Source of the DNA: a bacterium
GTDB taxonomy: Bacteria > Patescibacteriota > Minisyncoccia > UBA6257 > 2-01-FULL-56-20
Assembly: GCA_021780545.1 (NCBI GenBank)
Contig: JAJXYP010000082.1
Location: 1-9,355 of the forward strand
Length of the DNA stretch: 9,355 nt
Direction of reading: 5' to 3'
Part shown: piece after piece, positions 5,946-9,355 of the stretch
Layout: each line of letters starts with the position of its first letter
How positions within the stretch are numbered: the stretch's first letter is position 1
The notes under the pieces: model-generated
What the model saw: only the letters and a program-made list of their open reading frames with translations
Databases searched by the model: none
What the model was told of the DNA's origin: nothing
Made by a program: the position numbers and the translations under genes

Positions 5946-7208
5946 ATGCCATCCCGGCGCATCTATCTTGATTATGCTGCGGCGACCCCGGTCGATTTGC
6001 GGGTGCGCCGCGCCATGGAGCCGTTTTTTGCCGGGGCGTTCGGCAATCCAGGATCGCTCCATGCGTTCGGGCAGGAGGCGATAGCTGCCGTCGACCGTTC
6101 GCGCGGGACGATAGCCCGTTTACTCGGCGCGGATTTCCGGGAAATCATCTTCACTGCATCCGCGACGGAAGCGAACAATCTGGCGCTCCGGGGCGCGTTC
6201 GCCGCGGCGCGGCGCGGCGGTTTTCCCGACGCGGGCCGGTGTCCGAAAATCATTGTTTCGGCGATCGAACATGAATCGGTTATGGAAACGGCGCGGGCGC
6301 TCGAGCGCGAAGGGGCGGAGATGGTTATTGCACCGGTCGACCGCGCGGGCGTTCTGGATCTTGCGGCGTTCAGCCGCCTGATCGACGACCGGACGATTCT
6401 TGTTTCGGTCATGCAAGCGAACAACGAAATCGGAACGGTTCAGCCGATTGCCGAAATCGGCCGTATTCTGGCGGCGTTCCGCGCCGATGGAGTTGTCCGG
6501 CCGTTGCGCGGAAATTTGCCGCGCGGATCTCATCCATCCCGTTGGCCGCTTTTTCATACCGATGCGGCGCAGGGGATCCTTTTTCTTGACGCTTCCGCCC
6601 GGAATCTCGGAGTCGATCTGATGACGTTGTCGTCACATAAACTTTACGGACCGAAAGGCGCGGGAGTTTTGTATATCGCGCAGCGCGGTTCGGTGGATTA
6701 TCCTATTGCGCCGGTCGTTTTCGGCGGCGGGCAGGAATTCGGCCTCCGATCGGGTACGGAAAACGTTCCGGCCGTAGTCGGATTTGCCGCCGCCGTGGAA
6801 ATTGCCGCCGCTGCGCGCTCCAAGGAGGGGAAGCGGCTGAAGGGCCTTCGCGCCGCGTTGTGGCGGGGCATCGGAACTTTTGCCCCGGACGCCCGGGTGA
6901 ACGGCATCGTTCCCGGGCGCGATGATGCCGGCGCCTTGCCGGGTATTTTGAATATTTACTTTCCCGGCTGCGATGCCGGCGAACTTCTTACCCGCCTTGA
7001 TTTGGCCGGCGTTGCCGTTTCTGCGGGATCCGCTTGCGCCGCCCGTTCCCCGGAGCCGTCGCCGGTTATCCGGGCTATTGCGCCGTCCGAACCAGTTCGA
7101 GCGCGAGCAAGCATCCGTTTCAGCATGGGTCGCCATAGTACGGGCGGGGAGATTACCCGATGTCTCAAGATTTTGCGGCAATGCCTGTCGCGGAATCCTC
7201 AACCCTGA
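5946..7208 (+). CDS. Cysteine desulfurase, NifS/IscS family
   Basis: This PLP enzyme converts cysteine to alanine and holds the sulfur as a persulfide for Fe-S cluster assembly or tRNA thiolation. The 420 residues show all landmarks: YLDYAAATPVD (7-17), FTASATEANNLAL (69-81), AIEHES with H109 stacking on PLP, QANNEIGTVQP (157-167), FHTDAAQ (D206, Q209), SSHKLYGPKG with PLP lysine K232, LRSGTENVP (268-275), and SAGSACAARSPEPS with persulfide cysteine C364. An insert at about 178-201 (around VRPLRGNLPRGSHPSRW) makes it a little longer than E. coli IscS (404 residues). The start is ATG 5946, giving the family's standard beginning. The same frame stays open back to 5730 but overlaps the exonuclease there and has no homology. 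It is the third gene of the operon. No IscU/SufU scaffold or thiolase is adjacent, so the sulfur acceptor is unknown. Confidence 0.93.
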   Translation: MPSRRIYLDYAAATPVDLRVRRAMEPFFAGAFGNPGSLHAFGQEAIAAVDRSRGTIARLLGADFREIIFTASATEANNLALRGAFAAARRGGFPDAGRCPKIIVSAIEHESVMETARALEREGAEMVIAPVDRAGVLDLAAFSRLIDDRTILVSVMQANNEIGTVQPIAEIGRILAAFRADGVVRPLRGNLPRGSHPSRWPLFHTDAAQGILFLDASARNLGVDLMTLSSHKLYGPKGAGVLYIAQRGSVDYPIAPVVFGGGQEFGLRSGTENVPAVVGFAAAVEIAAAARSKEGKRLKGLRAALWRGIGTFAPDARVNGIVPGRDDAGALPGILNIYFPGCDAGELLTRLDLAGVAVSAGSACAARSPEPSPVIRAIAPSEPVRARASIRFSMGRHSTGGEITRCLKILRQCLSRNPQP

Positions 7209-7283
7209 AACTTTTTTGCCGGATTTGTCGTATTCCTCGTATATGGCCGGGGCGGCGCGCCCTACAGAAAACGTCGTTCATAA

Positions 7284-7310
7284 TTCAGAATAGCGGTTAA
7301 TTGTTATAAA
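7284..7310 (+). promoter_or_regulatory. Possible promoter for the HtrA-like protease gene
   Basis: TATAAA at 7305-7310 is a good -10 box in the 105-base gap after the desulfurase gene. A weak -35 candidate, TTCAGA at 7284-7289 (four of six consensus bases), lies 15 bases upstream, slightly too close. The start of transcription would fall near 7317. That lies inside the first ATG (7314) and would favour initiation at ATG 7329. Confidence 0.45.
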
Positions 7311-7313
7311 ACT

Positions 7314-8621
7314 ATGGACACACAGGACATGCAGCAAAATAAGAAAAATCGGACGCTCATCCTAACGGCGGGGGTCATGCTCATTATCGGCCTGCTGATC
7401 GGGTCGTTTTTTGGCGCTCCGTCGGCGTCGGCGAACGGTTTCACGGATTTTCTCGGTCGGCTTTTCCCGTTTATGAAATCCGGCGCTCCGGCCGGCACTG
7501 TTGGATCCGCGGCGAACGCCACGAACACGGTGCCGCTCTATCAGCCAACCAACAGTTATGAGCAAGCGGTCGTCGATGCCGTGAAGGCGGCTTCACCGGC
7601 CGTCGTTTCGATCACCGTTTCGGAAAATGTTCCGGTGATCGAACAGTGCCCCTATAATCCGTTCGGCGATCTGGGGCCGCAGTTTCAGCAGTTCTTCGGC
7701 GGCCAGGTTCCAAACCTCACTCAGCCCTGTAATACGGGCAAGACCCAGTTGCAGGCGGTGGGCGGCGGCAGCGGGTTCATCATTTCGCCGGACGGTCTTA
7801 TCCTGACCAACAAGCACGTTGTTTCAAACCCGAATGCTTCCTATTCGGTGCTCACGAACGACGGCAAGACGTACGTCGCGAAGGTGTTGGCGAGGGATCC
7901 GAATCAGGACTTGGCGGTTCTCAAAATCAATGCAACTAATCTGCCGACGGTGAAGCTCGGGGACTCGAATAGCCTTGAGCTCGGGCAGACGGCGATCGCG
8001 ATCGGCAACGCGCTCGGCCAGTTCTCAAACACGGTTTCGGTCGGCGTCGTTTCGGGCCTTTCCCGCACGGTAACCGCCGCGTCGCCCGACACGGGCGCGC
8101 AGGAGACGATTACGGGGGTCATTCAGACCGACGCGGCAATCAATCCGGGCAATTCCGGCGGACCGCTCCTCAACCTTCAGGGCCAGGTGATCGGCATTGA
8201 CACGGCGATCGCCTCGGGCGCCCAGAATATCGGCTTCGCGATTCCGATCGACGACGCGAAACATGATATTTCGTCGGTCGAAACGACTGGCAAGATCCAG
8301 TCGCCCTACCTCGGCGTTCGTTATCTGCCGGTAACGCCGGCGCTCGCGACGCAGCAGAATCTTCCGGTGTCGGCCGGTGCCCTGGTTCGCGGCGATTCGT
8401 CCGGTCCGGCGGTCATTCCCGGTTCGCCGGCTGCCAAGGCCGGTATTCAGGCGGAAGACATCATCACGCAGGTGAACGGTCAGGCCATCGATGCGACGCA
8501 CGACCTTGCCTCAATCATCGATCAGTTCGGCGTCGGGCAGACGATTACGCTTACGGTCAACCGCGGCGGCAAGACAATTGCGCTGTCGGTGACGCTGGCG
8601 GCCCGGCCGGCGGGGAGCTAG
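7314..8621 (+). CDS. HtrA/DegP-like S1C serine protease, membrane-anchored, one PDZ domain
   Basis: This is an envelope quality-control protease that cleaves misfolded proteins outside the cytoplasmic membrane. From ATG 7314 the product has 435 residues. A short polar start is followed by one hydrophobic segment (about 14-33), probably an uncleaved signal anchor, then a Ser/Ala/Thr-rich linker. The trypsin-like domain carries the triad H168 (LTNKHVV), D199 (DPNQDLAVLKI) and S281 (NPGNSGGPLLN). One PDZ domain covers about 332-430 (GSPAAKAGIQAEDIITQVNG). The loop before the catalytic His contains two cysteines, C112 and C139, in a Pro/Gln/Phe-rich insert that could form a disulfide. ATG 7329 (residue 6) is an alternative start that fits the -10 box better and has AGGA just upstream; the membrane segment is kept either way. 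The gene stands alone between its own promoter and the clpB promoter. Confidence 0.93.
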   Translation: MDTQDMQQNKKNRTLILTAGVMLIIGLLIGSFFGAPSASANGFTDFLGRLFPFMKSGAPAGTVGSAANATNTVPLYQPTNSYEQAVVDAVKAASPAVVSITVSENVPVIEQCPYNPFGDLGPQFQQFFGGQVPNLTQPCNTGKTQLQAVGGGSGFIISPDGLILTNKHVVSNPNASYSVLTNDGKTYVAKVLARDPNQDLAVLKINATNLPTVKLGDSNSLELGQTAIAIGNALGQFSNTVSVGVVSGLSRTVTAASPDTGAQETITGVIQTDAAINPGNSGGPLLNLQGQVIGIDTAIASGAQNIGFAIPIDDAKHDISSVETTGKIQSPYLGVRYLPVTPALATQQNLPVSAGALVRGDSSGPAVIPGSPAAKAGIQAEDIITQVNGQAIDATHDLASIIDQFGVGQTITLTVNRGGKTIALSVTLAARPAGS

Positions 8622-8636
8622 CCGGCGCAGCGGGCA

Positions 8637-8663
8637 TTAGCAATCTCAGCCGTAGATTGACAA
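8637..8663 (+). promoter_or_regulatory. CIRCE-like operator upstream of clpB (putative HrcA site)
   Basis: TTAGCAATC (8637-8645), nine spacer bases, then GATTGACAA (8655-8663). The CIRCE consensus is TTAGCACTC, nine bases, GAGTGCTAA. The left arm matches 8 of 9 and the right arm 6 of 9, with exact spacing. The two arms complement each other at 7 of 9 positions. The -35 box TTGACA (8657-8662) lies inside the right arm, where a bound repressor would block RNA polymerase. HrcA control of a chaperone gene fits known biology. No hrcA gene is in the window. Confidence 0.62.
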
Positions 8664-8685
8664 TGAAGCGTTCCTGCATTAAACT
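8657..8685 (+). promoter_or_regulatory. clpB promoter P1
   Basis: TTGACA (8657-8662) is a perfect -35 box. Seventeen bases later comes TAAACT (8680-8685), which matches four of six -10 bases. The transcript would start near 8692 and leave a leader of about 29 bases. The box overlaps the CIRCE-like operator. Confidence 0.6.
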
Positions 8686-8699
8686 GGAGAGCAAAGCGG

Positions 8700-8709
8700 T
8701 ATAATTATA
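8700..8709 (+). promoter_or_regulatory. Second possible clpB -10 box in a palindrome
   Basis: TATAAT at 8700-8705 is a perfect -10 box, and the ten bases TATAATTATA (8700-8709) form a perfect palindrome. No clear -35 box lies at 16-18 bases. A start near 8712 would leave a leader of about 9 bases before ATG 8721, like the leader length predicted for the ykuK-like gene. Confidence 0.45.
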
Positions 8710-8720
8710 AGAAACAACCC

Positions 8721-9355
8721 ATGCCAAACTTCCATCGTTTCACCATCAAAGCGCAGGAGGCCCTGCAGAACGCCCAGGAAATTGCGGCGCGAAAAAATCA
8801 TGGCGAACTGAAGGCGCTCCATCTCCTGGCGGCGCTTTTGGAGGACGAGCAGTCGCTCGTCGTGCCCGTGCTTGAGCGGCTCGGCGTGAACTTCGAAAAA
8901 CTCGACGAAGAAATCGACTTCGAGCTTGATCGTATTCCGCCCATCGTGTCGAACGGTACCGTCGGCCAGCTCTATCTTTCCCAGGAGCTGATGAAGGTGC
9001 TCGACGCGGCTGCGAAGATTGCGGCGCAGCAGAAGGACGAATTTGTTTCGTGCGAGCATCTCCTGCTCGCGATCATCGAGAGCGGCGGCGCGGCGAAGAC
9101 GATTCTCGAAAAATTCGGCGTCCGCCGCGAGACCGCGTTCCGGGTGCTTGCGCAGCTGCGCGGTTCGAGCCGGGTTGTCGACGAGACGCCGGAGGCGAAG
9201 TTTCAGGTGCTTGAAAAATACGCCATCAACCTGAGCGAGCGGGCGAAAAAGGGGGAGCTTGATCCGGTGATCGGCCGGGAGGAAGAACTGCGGCGCCTCA
9301 TGCAGGTGCTTTCGCGCCGCACCAAGAACAATCCGTGCCTTATCGGCGAGCCGGG
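8721..9355 (+). CDS. clpB: Chaperone ClpB, N-terminal part (3' partial)
   Basis: ClpB is a hexameric AAA+ disaggregase of the cytosol that works with DnaK to pull proteins out of aggregates. The 211 codons in view give [20 protein letters not shown] at the start and a Clp N-terminal domain with its two repeats (about 1-75 and 80-150, the second including [15 protein letters not shown]). A linker then leads into the first AAA+ domain with [18 protein letters not shown] (180-197) and [13 protein letters not shown] (199-211). The window ends inside Walker A (GEPG-x-GKT). ClpC shares the second half of this stretch. The N-terminal [16 protein letters not shown] and the CIRCE-like operator favour ClpB, but the coiled-coil middle domain that would settle it lies beyond the window. 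ATG 8721 has no Shine-Dalgarno; the upstream bases are ATAAGAAACAACCC. Confidence 0.88.
   Translation, partial: MPNFHRFTIKAQEALQNAQEIAARKNHGELKALHLLAALLEDEQSLVVPVLERLGVNFEKLDEEIDFELDRIPPIVSNGTVGQLYLSQELMKVLDAAAKIAAQQKDEFVSCEHLLLAIIESGGAAKTILEKFGVRRETAFRVLAQLRGSSRVVDETPEAKFQVLEKYAINLSERAKKGELDPVIGREEELRRLMQVLSRRTKNNPCLIGEP

Noticed and set aside
7250..7262. Hairpin after the desulfurase gene (GGGCG, loop GCG, CGCCC)
   Set aside because: It has only five base pairs and is followed by TACAGAAAACG, not a T-run, so it is not a convincing intrinsic terminator.
8606..8626. Repeated GCCGGC around the stop codon of the protease gene as a terminator
   Set aside because: The stem is six bases with a nine-base loop and no T-run, and this hexamer is frequent in GC-rich DNA.
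1..9355. Recoded genome with TGA as glycine (code 25) as in Gracilibacteria
   Set aside because: TGA ends the ATPase, trmD, exonuclease and desulfurase genes at the places expected from their families, and none of these proteins has an internal in-frame TGA.
1..9355. tRNA, rRNA, riboswitch or CRISPR array
   Set aside because: The only noncoding gaps are 105 bases or less, and none contains cloverleaf features, spaced repeats or known riboswitch-like conserved blocks.

Overview
The window reads as a compact chromosomal segment of a Patescibacteria/CPR bacterium, most likely of the Parcubacteria type. This placement rests on recognising protein families, not on a search. The strongest indicators are the conjugation-type ATPase with its separate N-terminal partner, a ComEC with no metallo-beta-lactamase domain, a TrmD with a shortened loop, and a near absence of Shine-Dalgarno sequences. 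Base composition is moderately GC-rich by eye. Eight genes, all on the + strand, fill almost the whole window. TGA ends several of them, so the standard bacterial code fits. No tRNA, rRNA, CRISPR array, insertion sequence or stretch of more than about 105 bases without a gene is visible.

Layout: (1) 1-3233 is a probable transcription unit. It holds the 3' end of a conjugation-associated protein, then a VirD4/TraG-like ATPase (544-2559) with a long proline-rich tail, then trmD, whose start overlaps the ATPase stop by the ATGA arrangement. (2) 3289-4809 encodes a reduced ComEC/Rec2-type DNA-uptake channel, possibly from its own near-leaderless promoter. (3) 4783-7208 is an operon read from a consensus sigma-70 promoter (TTGACA, 16 bases, TATAAT) buried in the end of comEC. 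It encodes a YkuK-like RNase H-fold protein, a DEDDy-type 3'-5' exonuclease and a NifS/IscS-type cysteine desulfurase. (4) 7314-8621 encodes a membrane-anchored HtrA/DegP-like protease with one PDZ domain. (5) 8721 to the window end encodes the N-terminus of the disaggregase ClpB, cut off inside the first Walker A motif.

How the genes fit together: the left part concerns DNA movement (transfer-type ATPase, uptake channel) with trmD attached. The middle operon pairs two RNase H-fold proteins with a sulfur-mobilising enzyme. The right part is protein quality control, with an envelope protease next to a cytosolic chaperone. The clearest regulatory signal is a CIRCE-like inverted repeat at 8637-8663 upstream of clpB, with nine-base spacing and the -35 box inside its right arm, suggesting HrcA control. 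Other points for a second look are the missing catalytic Asp in TrmD, two back-to-back perfect hairpins over the core motif of comEC, and very short leaders on several genes. I see no evidence of a wholly new multi-gene system; the window looks like core CPR gene content with some unusual details.
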